A stretch of 62,327 bases of DNA from Aurantiacibacter xanthus (GCF_003584015.1 NZ_QXFM01000102.1:1-62327), one strand, 5' to 3'. Positions 36,268 through 44,911 are shown, counted from the first letter of the stretch. The notes: generated by a model from the sequence alone, not told the origin. A program made the numbers and translations.

Positions 36268-39012
36268 ATGCGTACCGCCCGCGTTAGGTATCGGCCGCCG
36301 GCGAGTTCCGCGCTCCTCGTACAGCGCGAGCGGCTGCTCGATCGTGAGTCGGCGATCCGGGACGCCAAGGTCACGCTAGTGCAAGCCGCCGCCGGCTATG
36401 GGAAAACCACCTTGCTCGCCGAGTGGTATCGGCGGCTGAGCAAGGAACGGGGAATAGCTTTATGGGTCCCGATCGACGCGACGATCGGAGATTCGCGCGA
36501 TCTGTTCGAGGCATTGGCGAAAGCGCTGGAAGCGGCCGACGTCACGATCGAGGAGATCAAGGTCTTGCTGTCGGCCGAAGGATTCGCGGCCAACAACGTG
36601 CTGGTCGCGGCGATCAGCGACGCCATCGCGACGATCGACAGCGACGTCTTCATCTTCTTGGACGATCTCCATTTTCTATTGCGGTCGGAGGCGAAGAGCG
36701 CGCTCGTCGCGTTATTGCGCGACCTTCCCGGCAACGCTCACATCATCATGGGGTCGCGCGAGGTGCACGACCTGCCGCTGGCGCGGCTGCGGTCGCGAGG
36801 CGAGCTGGTCGAGCTCTACGAACACGACCTGCGGTTCGCCGACGAGGAGACCGAAGCGTTTCTTCAGCAGGCCGGCCAGACTCATCTCTCGCGGGACGAC
36901 ATCGCCCGGATCAACGCGTCGACAGAAGGCTGGGCGACCGGCCTGCGGCTTCTCAGCCTCGCCATCGCCGACGGCGACGACGTGCCGTTGCTGGAACCGG
37001 AGAAGGGAAGCCGGCGAAAATATGCCGCCTTCTTCGCCGAAGAGGTTTTCAACAATCGCTCACCAGAGGTGCAGGAATTTCTTCTTTCGACGGCGTGTCT
37101 GGGTCGTGTCTGCGCGTCGTTGGCGAACGCAGTGACGGGTAACAAGGACGCTGCCGGCCTTCTCGCCGAAATCGAATCGGCGGGGTTGTTTCTGGTCGCG
37201 CTCGACGAGGACGGGCAGTGGTATCGCTATCACCATCTGTTCAGCGACTTTCTGAAGCGTCGACTCGAGGCGCGTGAGCCCGGCGGCATGGCGCGGCGGT
37301 GCGGAGAAGCCGCACGCTGGTTCGCTGACAACGACCTGCTCCCCGAAGCGTTCGAACATGCGATGCTCGCGAACGACCCCTACCTCGCAGCGCTGATCCT
37401 CGATCGCCGTTGCCAATCGATGTTCTACAGCGGAGAGCTACGATCGTTCGTCGGACTCGCCGAACAACTACCCGCCGCGGCGCTCAACAAGTTCCCCCAC
37501 ATCCTTTTCACGCAGGCCTGGCTCTTGATCATCAGTTGGCGCTTCTCGGAGGCGGAAGACGTCCTGGCCGCCAGCCGAGACCGCCTGAGGCAACTCGACG
37601 AGGCCGGCGTCGACGATCGCACCGATCGCGCATCGCTGCAATTCCTGCAAATCCATCGCGAAATGATGCTCGCGCTGTTCACCGACCGGATGACCGAGAC
37701 GAGAGAACTGCTTGCTCAGCTCGAAACGGCGGAACCCATCTCCGATCACTACATTCTCGGCACAGTCTACACGTCGCATCTGTATCACGGCCTGCAGCGG
37801 CCGGCCCGATGCGAGATCGACGATCTCGACGCACAAGCGCAGCAGCACTACCGCAGGACCGGCAGCATCTTCGTTCGGATCTGGCACCATTCGGTGGTCG
37901 GACTGGCGCTCCTTCGCCGCGGGGACCTGTCGCGCGCATTGCCGGCGCTCGAACTCGCCATGGCTTCGGCCCAGCGATTGGCGGGTGAGACCTCGGAGCT
38001 CGCGGCGATCCCAGGCTTGCTCATGGCGGAAGTCCATTACGAGAGGGACGACCGTACCGAGGCCGCGCGGCTTATCGCTACCTACGAGGAGCTCGGCCGT
38101 GGGCTAGGCTATGTCGACCAGCGCGTGGCGAGCCTGATGGTTGCCGTTCGCCTGCGTCAGATCGGCAAAGAAACGCAGATCGTGGAACACCTCCTCGCCG
38201 ATGCAGCGGCGCTCGCGTCGGCGCATGGTTTCGAACGGCTCCGCCTCTCTGTCGCTGCCGAAGCGGCTCGGCATTACCTACTCGAAGGCAGGCTGGATCG
38301 CATCGGTCGTTTCGTTCGCCGAGGTGACGTCTCGACCGAGTTGAAGGACCATTTCCCCGCCGCTCAGAAATCGCTGCTGGATGAGGCAAGAGCGCTGCTG
38401 GCGGTCCGGCTTGCGCAAGCGCGAGGCGAGTTCGCCAACGCCGCAGTAGTCGCCAGCCGCTGGGCGGATCTCTACTTGAAAGGCGGCTGGCGAACCGCGG
38501 CAGTGCGATGGAGCGTACGCGCGGCGACTTTGGAGGCATTGAACGGCGACCGCAGCCAGGCGCGTCGCACGCTGCTCGGGGCGGCGCTGCACGGTCGCGA
38601 CGCCGGACTCGTACGCAGCTTTCTCGACGGCGGCGAAGTCGTCATGTCGCTCCTCGCGGGGCGCGGCGTCGACGGCGCCACGGGAGAGGAGGGGTCGAGT
38701 CTCGACGGCTATCTAGCGATGCTGGTCCAGCGGTGGAACGGCGAACAAGGCAATTTGCCATCCAACGCCGCCAAGACCGACCGGTTCTTCGGCGAAAGCG
38801 ACCTGATTTCTGCGCTCGACGCGCTTACCGAACGTGAGGTCGATATCTTGCGACGCGTCGGCAACGGTCAACTTAATCGTGAGATAGCTGATGCCGTCGG
38901 GCTCACAGAGGGATCTGTGAAATGGTACCTCAATCGAATCTATGGAAAGATCGGTGTGAGCCGTCGCGCGCAAGCCGTCAAACGTGCCAGACAGATGGGG
39001 ATTATCGTATAA
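36268..39012 (+). CDS. MalT-type LuxR-family ATP-dependent transcriptional activator
   Basis: 914 aa from ATG 36268 (GTG at 36265 also possible). The N-terminal STAND NTPase has Walker A AAAGYGKTTLLAEW (residues about 40-53) and FIFLDDLHFLL as Walker B. Helical repeats fill the middle. The C-terminal 70 residues form a LuxR HTH (LTEREVDILRRVGNGQLNRE, then IADAVGLTEGSVKWYLNRIY). Such proteins activate when a small ligand is bound together with ATP. It is divergent to the TonB receptor and very probably controls the operon in response to the substrate. Confidence 0.92.
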   Translation: MRTARVRYRPPASSALLVQRERLLDRESAIRDAKVTLVQAAAGYGKTTLLAEWYRRLSKERGIALWVPIDATIGDSRDLFEALAKALEAADVTIEEIKVLLSAEGFAANNVLVAAISDAIATIDSDVFIFLDDLHFLLRSEAKSALVALLRDLPGNAHIIMGSREVHDLPLARLRSRGELVELYEHDLRFADEETEAFLQQAGQTHLSRDDIARINASTEGWATGLRLLSLAIADGDDVPLLEPEKGSRRKYAAFFAEEVFNNRSPEVQEFLLSTACLGRVCASLANAVTGNKDAAGLLAEIESAGLFLVALDEDGQWYRYHHLFSDFLKRRLEAREPGGMARRCGEAARWFADNDLLPEAFEHAMLANDPYLAALILDRRCQSMFYSGELRSFVGLAEQLPAAALNKFPHILFTQAWLLIISWRFSEAEDVLAASRDRLRQLDEAGVDDRTDRASLQFLQIHREMMLALFTDRMTETRELLAQLETAEPISDHYILGTVYTSHLYHGLQRPARCEIDDLDAQAQQHYRRTGSIFVRIWHHSVVGLALLRRGDLSRALPALELAMASAQRLAGETSELAAIPGLLMAEVHYERDDRTEAARLIATYEELGRGLGYVDQRVASLMVAVRLRQIGKETQIVEHLLADAAALASAHGFERLRLSVAAEAARHYLLEGRLDRIGRFVRRGDVSTELKDHFPAAQKSLLDEARALLAVRLAQARGEFANAAVVASRWADLYLKGGWRTAAVRWSVRAATLEALNGDRSQARRTLLGAALHGRDAGLVRSFLDGGEVVMSLLAGRGVDGATGEEGSSLDGYLAMLVQRWNGEQGNLPSNAAKTDRFFGESDLISALDALTEREVDILRRVGNGQLNREIADAVGLTEGSVKWYLNRIYGKIGVSRRAQAVKRARQMGIIV

Positions 39013-39310
39013 AGCTTCCACGTCTCGTTTCGGGGCCATGGCGACATGATGCGCGCCGGCGAATATGATCTGCAACCCTGCAGGTGCTGTTCTGGGCTCC
39101 GTCGTCTGCGAGGGCGTTCCCGAGGTGCGGCGCGCCTGTCGCGAGATGATCCCAATCCGGGTTCCAGCAACGCAAATCTATCTAATCAGCAGAGCCGGCG
39201 CGGCACGCTTTCCCCTATTCTCAGCCCCAAATGTGTTTCTGGCCAGCAGAACCCGGCAAGGGTCATGCGGTTTCTGGCGGGTGACAACCGGGCGACGCCG
39301 CGCCACGTCG
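39013..39310. other. Gene-free stretch after the regulator
   Basis: About 300 bp between the regulator stop and the integrase remnant. Short open frames occur on both strands but none has a ribosome site or recognisable product. No tRNA-like sequence or terminator hairpin was seen. Confidence 0.4.
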
Positions 39311-39856
39311 TTAGGCGACGGGGCGACGAGCCGGGAATCGGAAGTCGCCGTCAACGAGCGACGCGATCGACCGGCGCGATTGCGACCCGATCGCCTTCAC
39401 GGGCCGCTGGATAAGGGCGCCCGGATCGGGCAAGCTATCGCTCAACATGTCGGCCCACACCTTCGCTAGCTCCCGCCGGCGTGGCATGTAGGCGGCGCGG
39501 CTGTAAGCACTCTCGACCTTCTCTTTCGGAACGTGGGCTAGCATCAAGTGGATGATTTTGCGGTCATGACTTTTGCCTTGCCGCTCGGCCCACTCGTTCA
39601 TGATGGTCGAGAAAGCGGCACGTAAGCCGCGCGGCACGTGATGACCATGATAGCCGGCACGGTTGAGAAGGTAGCCGACCGCGTTCTCGCTCATCGACCG
39701 ATGCGTGTGGCGATTGCTAGGGAACAGCAACTCGCCGTTGCCGGTGAGCGGCCATAGCACCCTGAGCACCGCAACGGCTTGGGAGGTGAGTGGCACGAGG
39801 TGATGGCCGTCAGCCTCCACCTTGCGATCGAGGTCAGCCTGTCTTGCGGCGCTCAT
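39311..39856 (-). pseudogene. C-terminal fragment of a P4-type integrase
   Basis: About 180 codons encode the catalytic half: VPLTSQAVAVLRVL, then HHVPRGLRAAFSTIMNEW with the Arg, HLMLAHVPKEKVESAYSRA with the Tyr, and MPRRRELAKVWADML, the typical P4/phage-like C-terminus. The N-terminal domains are missing; the frame meets a stop just upstream, where transposase sequence begins. It is a relic of the integrase that may once have mobilised the island. The N-terminal cut is at about 39836. Confidence 0.85.
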
Positions 39857-40101
39857 CGCTCAACAAACCGTCCAGAAACAGATTCGCCGACACCGCAACT
39901 CGCTACTGCGTGAACAATCCGCGCATGCGGCTCTTTACGTCCCGCAGCGAGGACCTCACAGTTCCAGCGTCGTTTCGATCGATGCACCCGTCATCCACAG
40001 CCTCCAAACCATGGAGACCTTTTGATCCAGAGTTCAATCAAAAATGCAACTGTAATGCTAGTTTGATAATGCCCACGGCTATATACGCGGTGTGACTGAC
40101 A
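39836..40101 (-). mobile_element. 5' remnant of an IS701-family insertion sequence
   Basis: On the minus strand the start of an IS701-like transposase can be read over frame breaks: MTGASIETTLEL (from 39994), then SLRDVKSRMRGLFTQ, then RVAVSANLFLDGLLSDERRK. One frameshift follows the first piece and a TAG replaces a Glu codon after the second. It breaks off at the integrase fragment near 39836. The sequence CTGTCAGTCACACCG near 40101 may be the IS end. Family named from memory of its N-terminal motif. Confidence 0.65.
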
Positions 40102-40122
40102 GGATCATGGTACAGGTTTGAG

Positions 40123-40380
40123 ATGGCAAAGGCGGCAAGCTTGGTGTTGGCGACGGTGAACGCTCCTTACGGAGCGAACCTCTCCGCGCGTCAACTCGCC
40201 GCGCTGATCGCCGACCCCAAGAGCGCCAGCGACTTCAACGCGCCCGTGTTCTCCTTCTTCTTGGAAGTCAGCCCCGATCTGCAACGGCAGTTCGTCGAAG
40301 TGATGGGCATTGATGCCACGAAAGTCCAAGCGACTGCGAGGGAGTTCTCGCGCTTGTCGGGCTACACGCTAGCCACCTGA
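40123..40380 (+). CDS. Hypothetical 85-aa protein
   Basis: 85 aa, no TM segment. LSARQLAALIADPKSASDF and LQRQFVEVMGIDATKVQAT look like a compact helical protein. No family recognised and the ribosome site is weak. It lies just beyond the IS remnant at the right edge of the island and upstream of the AbiE pair. It may belong to the element backbone. Confidence 0.45.
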   Translation: MAKAASLVLATVNAPYGANLSARQLAALIADPKSASDFNAPVFSFFLEVSPDLQRQFVEVMGIDATKVQATAREFSRLSGYTLAT

Positions 40381-40492
40381 ATCGATCAGGCTCGGCGATA
40401 TATGCCTTACCTGCGGTTGCCCCTCTTGCTCTACGATATCCAGGACAAGAAAATTCTGGAAACTTTCATAAATTGGAAGTATCAGGAATTTC

Positions 40493-41170
40493 ATGTCATC
40501 CTTGGCACAACAGGTCACAGCAGCGGGTCTGGCCGATCATATCCTCAGCGAGCGCCAGCTCGGCAATCTGCTGGGTGGCGGTGACGCGCGGCGCTACGGC
40601 CTCGTCAACCGCGCGCTCAAGGATGGCTCCCTGCTTCGCGTGAAGCGCGGCACCTATCTGCTGGGCAAGCGCTATCGCAGCGAGGCCATCCATCCCTTCC
40701 CCGTTGCGCAAGCTCTCGTACCGGGCAGCTATGTCTCGTTCGAAAGCGCGCTCGCCCATCATGGCTGGATCCCCGAGGCGGTCTTCGTGACCGCGAGCGT
40801 GTCGCCCGGCCGCAAGACACTCCGCTTTGAAACGCCCGATTTCGGACCCTTCAGTTTTCATCCGCTCGCAATCGCGGATTATCATTTTCTGACCGGCGTC
40901 GATCGGGTGCAAGTGGGCAAGCTCACCGCTTTCGTCGCGCAGCCGCTAAGGGCCCTGTTGGATCTGGTCGCCCTGCGGAAGGAACAGTGGACGGGAATCG
41001 AGTGGCTGACCGATGGCATGCGGGTCGACGAAGACATGCTCCTCGGGCTCCGGCGAAAGGACTTCGCCAAGCTGAAACCGGTCTACAAGCACAAGGCGGT
41101 GAGCACCTTCCTCGCCTCGCTCGAAAGCGCCGTGCTGACGGCCAGGAATGGACCGTCAGCATATGATTGA
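40493..41170 (+). CDS. abiEi: AbiEi-family antitoxin/regulator
   Basis: 225 aa. The N-terminal winged-helix part (LSERQLGNLLGGGDARRYGL, NRALKDGSLLRVKRGTYLL) and the C-terminal AbiEi domain (PGSYVSFESALAHHGWIPE) are typical. In type IV toxin-antitoxin systems AbiEi represses the operon and counteracts AbiEii without binding it. It overlaps the toxin gene by 23 nt. The pair can act in phage abortive infection and in stable maintenance. Confidence 0.88.
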   Translation: MSSLAQQVTAAGLADHILSERQLGNLLGGGDARRYGLVNRALKDGSLLRVKRGTYLLGKRYRSEAIHPFPVAQALVPGSYVSFESALAHHGWIPEAVFVTASVSPGRKTLRFETPDFGPFSFHPLAIADYHFLTGVDRVQVGKLTAFVAQPLRALLDLVALRKEQWTGIEWLTDGMRVDEDMLLGLRRKDFAKLKPVYKHKAVSTFLASLESAVLTARNGPSAYD

Positions 41171-42035
41171 CATCATCCAGGAGAGACTGCGCCGCTACGA
41201 TGCCGCCAACGCGCTCGAGGAAGAGAACGCGGTCAAGGAAATCCTCCAGGAAATCGCGCTCTATGCCCTCTGGCGCAGCGACTTCTTCGACGTCGCGCTC
41301 TTCCAGGGCGGCACCTCCTTGCGCATCCTCCACGGCCTGCCGCGCTTCTCCGAGGATCTCGACTTCCTGCTGCGGGAACCCGACCCGGATTTCGACTGGA
41401 CGCCCTATCTCAAGACGCTGATCGAGGTGTTCGGCCAGTTCGGGCTGAAGCTCGATGCGCTGCCCAAGGCGAAGATGGACAAGACTATCCGCCAGGCGCT
41501 GATCAAGAACGATTCCATCGCGAGCCAGCTCGACTTGTCTTTCGCCGGAACGGGCAAGCCAAAGACGATCCGGATCAAGCTTGAGATCGACGTCAACCCG
41601 CCTGCGGGCTCCACTGAGGCGTCGACCTTCCTCGACTTCCCGGCAGACCATGAGGTTCGCCACCAGGATCTGGCATCCAACTTCGCGCTCAAGATTCATG
41701 CCCTCCTTTGTCGGGGCTTTCTCAAGGGCAGGGACTGGTTCGATTTCTCCTGGTATGTCGCCAAAGGAGTAGCGCCCAATCTGCCGCTTCTGCGCACGGC
41801 GCTCATCCAAGCCGGCCCCTGGGCGGGCGATGATCGCATCGCCGTCGACATGGCGTGGCTGAACGAAGCGCTGGGGAACACGATCGCGAAGATCGACTGG
41901 AAGGGTGCTGCCGACGATGTGCGCCGTTTCCTGCGCCCGGCCGAACTCAAATCGGTCGATCTCTGGAGCGAACGCTTCTTCCTTGCCAAGCTGGACAGAC
42001 TGCCTCCGCCCTCCGGCGAAGTGGCCCAGCCATGA
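41148..42035 (+). CDS. abiEii: AbiEii-family nucleotidyltransferase toxin
   Basis: 295 aa. Nucleotidyltransferase signature GGTSLRILHGLPRFSED with LDF following; the conserved Lys-rich region KIHALLCRGFLKGRDWFD (KxxxxxxR..KxRD type) is also present. AbiEii proteins act as GTP-dependent or tRNA-modifying nucleotidyltransferases that stop growth. It is paired with the AbiEi gene directly upstream. Downstream a tiny frame and the DUF1810 gene follow with overlapping codons. Confidence 0.9.
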   Translation: MDRQHMIDIIQERLRRYDAANALEEENAVKEILQEIALYALWRSDFFDVALFQGGTSLRILHGLPRFSEDLDFLLREPDPDFDWTPYLKTLIEVFGQFGLKLDALPKAKMDKTIRQALIKNDSIASQLDLSFAGTGKPKTIRIKLEIDVNPPAGSTEASTFLDFPADHEVRHQDLASNFALKIHALLCRGFLKGRDWFDFSWYVAKGVAPNLPLLRTALIQAGPWAGDDRIAVDMAWLNEALGNTIAKIDWKGAADDVRRFLRPAELKSVDLWSERFFLAKLDRLPPPSGEVAQP

Positions 42036-42112
42036 ACGGCGAATTCTCTAATTTCGTCATCAAGGTGCTAGTCGATACGCTCGCGGCCCAGGTGTCGCTG
42101 GAGCCTTTATGA
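42032..42112 (+). CDS. Putative 26-aa microprotein nested between abiEii and the DUF1810 gene
   Basis: Its ATG overlaps the abiEii stop (ATGA) and its stop overlaps the DUF1810 ATG (ATGA), so translation could pass through all three. The peptide begins MNGEFSNFVIKVL and is amphipathic. Its size makes coding status uncertain; it may serve only for translational coupling. Confidence 0.3.
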   Translation: MNGEFSNFVIKVLVDTLAAQVSLEPL

Positions 42113-42579
42113 CCGCCAATCACGTGTCCGAACGTTTCGTCGAGATGCAGACGCTCACTTATGCGCCGGCACTTTCCGAAATCCGCCGTGGCAAGAAGGT
42201 CACCCATTGGATGTGGTGGATTTTCCCGCAGCTCTCGGGCCTGGGGCAAAGCTCGACTTCACGGCAGTTCGCGCTTCAATCGTTGGATGAGGCACAAGCC
42301 TATTTCAATCATCCGGTCCTGGGGCCACGGTATATCGAATGCGTCACAGCCTTACAGGACCTGGCAACCAATGATCCGATTGCCGTGTTCGGCACGGTCG
42401 ACGCGATGAAGCTTCACTCGTCGCTGACATTATTTGAAGCCGCCAGCACTCATCCCCTGATCGCGGCAGCACTCGACCGCTGGTTCGGCGGAACACGAGA
42501 TTCCAGAACGGTGAAGCTTCTCAAGGCGAAGACCTCACGGCGCGTTCGCCCCAGCGAGACCGGCGAACCCAAAGGCTAA
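42109..42579 (+). CDS. DUF1810 family protein
   Basis: 156 aa. DUF1810 signature THWMWWIFPQLSGLG, followed by HPVLGPRYIECV and the AMKLHSSLTLFEA segment; the family's start RFVEMQ is also present. Members are small cytoplasmic proteins of unknown function, found in many bacteria. It is coupled by overlapping start/stop codons to the AbiE pair, so it may be an accessory to that system here. Confidence 0.85.
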   Translation: MTANHVSERFVEMQTLTYAPALSEIRRGKKVTHWMWWIFPQLSGLGQSSTSRQFALQSLDEAQAYFNHPVLGPRYIECVTALQDLATNDPIAVFGTVDAMKLHSSLTLFEAASTHPLIAAALDRWFGGTRDSRTVKLLKAKTSRRVRPSETGEPKG

Positions 42580-42593
42580 GGGCATTTAAGAAC

Positions 42594-43196
42594 CTACCGC
42601 GCCGCCGCCGTTCGAGGTTGACCGTGCGCACCGCGCACATAGGGTTTGCGCTGATTTTCGCTGGTGGCGATGCTCGGTTGGAGCGCGGCGCGGACGGGGT
42701 CCGTCACCGTATAGACCGCATGACGCTGAGCGCCGCGGTTCTCGTGGTCGACCCAACAGCCCTGGTAATGGCGCTTGATGAGCCCTGCCCGCACCAGCTC
42801 CGATACCGCGCGGCTGATCGCCGTCATGCCGGTTTCCCGGATGCGCTCACCGATCTGTGCGTCAACGAGACGCTCGGCCTCGTCCCGGTCATCCGGCAAT
42901 TCCCCTTTGGCCTCGAGCGCCGCCCGTACCTTGTCCGCGGTCATGCGGCGATGATGATAGCGCGCGCCGCTCGGCGCGATTGCCGCAGCCAGCCACTCCC
43001 GGATCGGCACCAACGCCTCGCCTTCTCGAACGAGAGGGCCCGCCTGCCCGTTCGGCCGGGCGACACGTGCAATAAGGTCCAGCACCATGAAGGTGTAGCG
43101 CGGCCGCGCGGAATGCTCCGCGATCGTGCGGACTATGTCCGGCATGCTTGTCGTTGGCTGGGAGGCCGGCGATGCGAAGAGATCCTGCTGGAACAT
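42594..43196 (-). CDS. Plasmid-type regulatory/replication-like protein of unknown role
   Basis: 200 aa from ATG 43196; an upstream ATG at 43247 would add 17 residues. ARPRYTFMVLDLIARVARP, AIAPSGARYHHRRMTADKVR, and ISRAVSELVRAGLIKRHYQG with the final part resembling a winged-helix recognition region. No TM segment. A perfect 13-bp inverted repeat lies just upstream (43274-43316) and could be its operator or iteron-like binding site. The name is a guess from fold-like features only. Confidence 0.5.
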   Translation of the reverse strand: MFQQDLFASPASQPTTSMPDIVRTIAEHSARPRYTFMVLDLIARVARPNGQAGPLVREGEALVPIREWLAAAIAPSGARYHHRRMTADKVRAALEAKGELPDDRDEAERLVDAQIGERIRETGMTAISRAVSELVRAGLIKRHYQGCWVDHENRGAQRHAVYTVTDPVRAALQPSIATSENQRKPYVRGAHGQPRTAAAR

Positions 43197-43273
43197 GGAA
43201 CGAATCAAGCACAAAGCGGGACTCTTGTGAATCCCCCAATTGCTCATGCAGACCGGCGAACCGCCTTTGCCAC

Positions 43274-43316
43274 CTATGTCACTTTAGCTCAGGGCTTTGG
43301 TGGTAAAGTGACATAG
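43274..43316. repeat. Perfect 13-bp inverted repeat CTATGTCACTTTA/TAAAGTGACATAG
   Basis: Arms at 43274-43286 and 43304-43316, 17-nt spacer, with a further ATGTCA half-site at 43317-43322. It sits between the minus-strand gene at 42594 and the MucR-like gene at 43468. It could be an operator of either gene, or iteron-like replication sites. Confidence 0.55.
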
Positions 43317-43467
43317 ATGTCATTTGTTGCTGCCTCAAAAAGTGGGCGCTTCAGGCAGAATTCTCCATGAAGCGGGACGTTGCGACGCTTATTGCGAAGC
43401 ACGCCACTTCCCGCTAGCCACACGGCTTCACCGATCCTCTCTGCCTAGCCTGGAAAGCCAGCAAAGC

Positions 43468-44019
43468 ATGACCGAAGCAACCGAACGCGACAGCACACTC
43501 ATCACGTTGACCGCCGACATCGTGGCCGCGCATGTCACCAACAATAGTGTTGCCGTGAGTGATCTGCCGTCGCTGATCCAGAATGTGCACGATGCGCTAA
43601 AACGTCTCGGCAAGGCCGATACAGTGCCGGAAGCGAAACAGGAACCTGCAGTGTCGATCCGGGCTTCGGTGAAGCCCGACCACATCGTCTGCCTCGAGGA
43701 TGGCAAGAAGCTCAAGATGCTGAAGCGGCACCTGATGACGCACTATCAGCTCACGCCAGCCGAATATCGCACCAAGTGGAACCTGCCCTCCGACTACCCG
43801 ATGGTAGCGCCCAACTATGCCGAAAAGCGCCGCGCGCTCGCCAAGAAGATTGGTCTCGGCCGCAAGCCGAAGGTAGCGTCCGCTCCTGCAGCCAGGACGA
43901 AAAAGGGGCCAGCGGCCGGCAGTCCCACGCAGGAACGCGGCCCAGCCCGGGCGCCTCGCGCAAAGCGCTCTGTTCTCACACCAGCCTTTGCGCCGCCAAA
44001 CGACGCCGACGCAGGCTAA
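43468..44019 (+). CDS. MucR/Ros family transcriptional regulator
   Basis: 183 aa from ATG 43468. Central Ros/MucR zinc-finger region: IVCLEDGKKLKMLKRHLMTH, then YRTKWNLPSDYPMVAPNYAE and the C-terminal GLGRKP. The N-terminal 45 residues form the usual helical part, and a basic Ala/Pro-rich tail extends the end. MucR proteins are alphaproteobacterial H-NS-like silencers that bind AT-rich DNA, so it may silence or tune the acquired element. A long intergenic region with an inverted repeat lies upstream. Confidence 0.9.
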   Translation: MTEATERDSTLITLTADIVAAHVTNNSVAVSDLPSLIQNVHDALKRLGKADTVPEAKQEPAVSIRASVKPDHIVCLEDGKKLKMLKRHLMTHYQLTPAEYRTKWNLPSDYPMVAPNYAEKRRALAKKIGLGRKPKVASAPAARTKKGPAAGSPTQERGPARAPRAKRSVLTPAFAPPNDADAG

Positions 44020-44052
44020 ACGCGGAAATCACCCCGAAAAGGCGGGTCGGCG

Positions 44053-44244
44053 TCATGTCGTGCGGCGGCGGCGCGGTCCGACATGTTCGGCAGACACCTC
44101 GAGATCGACCGCAAGCTGGGTAAGCGTTCGGTGCGCTCCGAGGCGCTGAAGACCGTCCATACGCGGATCACGCTTGAGGCTGTCGATGCGCGAGCGCACG
44201 AGCGAGGCGGCGACGCGAAGCGTATGAGGATCGAGTTCGGTCAT
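44053..44244 (-). CDS. Small hypothetical protein, possibly leaderless
   Basis: 63 aa from ATG 44244: TELDPHTLRVAASLVRSRID and a C-terminal Arg-rich tail. No ribosome site is visible upstream, but TATAGT lies seven nt before the ATG, so the mRNA could start at or very near the ATG. An earlier in-frame ATG at 44271 is possible but has no better context. No family recognised. Confidence 0.5.
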   Translation of the reverse strand: MTELDPHTLRVAASLVRSRIDSLKRDPRMDGLQRLGAHRTLTQLAVDLEVSAEHVGPRRRRTT

Positions 44245-44397
44245 GGACCGAACTATAGCGCAATTGAACATATGATGCGATCATCTACGGAAGGACATTC
44301 CGGAAAGAAAACCGCTGAAACTCGGCATGATAGACTTGAATATGGGATATGACAGCCTCGTCATCGGCGATATGGTCAATCACCAAGAGGGGGCGCT

Positions 44398-44868
44398 ATG
44401 ACCTTTGAACTTATCGACAAACTCGTAACGGAAGAAGGCTATGCCTTCCAGAGCTGGCAGGACCACTATGGAAAGGGTGTCTGGGCCGCGCTCGGATTTT
44501 GGCAGGACCATGTTGATATTGTGCGCGACCTTTCGTGGGACAGCGAGGATCAAATCCTCTTTCCAGCGATGGATTACGTCTTCTCCGCAAATTGGCTCCC
44601 TGTCGTGACGGGGGGATCCTTTACCGAAGCGGTGCAGAATTTAGAGGAGCGCCTGAGGCTCCTGCCTCAAGGTCAGCTTGCTCGCGATAGTGAATGGACG
44701 AAGGTTGTCTGCAAGGCCCTGCTGGACTTGCGCGAAGCGCATAGCGGGCTTTACCGCAATGGCGAACGCATAAAGTGGCCCGAACCGCTTGACGATCTTC
44801 CCGAAACTTTTGAGCTGGCCGTCGAATGGCTTGCGGCATCCGAACGCGCTTGGGTGGGAGAGCTTTAA
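44398..44868 (+). CDS. Hypothetical 156-aa cytoplasmic protein
   Basis: Acidic, tryptophan-rich soluble protein (ALGFWQDHVDIVRDLSWD, ELAVEWLAASERAWVGEL at the end). A purine-rich AGAGGGGG precedes the ATG. No TM segment and no recognised family. It is isolated between a small minus-strand gene and the end of the DNA-processing operon. Confidence 0.55.
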   Translation: MTFELIDKLVTEEGYAFQSWQDHYGKGVWAALGFWQDHVDIVRDLSWDSEDQILFPAMDYVFSANWLPVVTGGSFTEAVQNLEERLRLLPQGQLARDSEWTKVVCKALLDLREAHSGLYRNGERIKWPEPLDDLPETFELAVEWLAASERAWVGEL

Positions 44869-44911
44869 GCAAAGCGATACATGCCCTGCGACGTGCGACC
44901 TGGCATCGCTG

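Noticed and set aside
39013..39310. tRNA gene or attachment site next to the P4-type integrase remnant
   Set aside because: No cloverleaf-like arms or GGTTCGAATCC-type T-arm could be found in this stretch.
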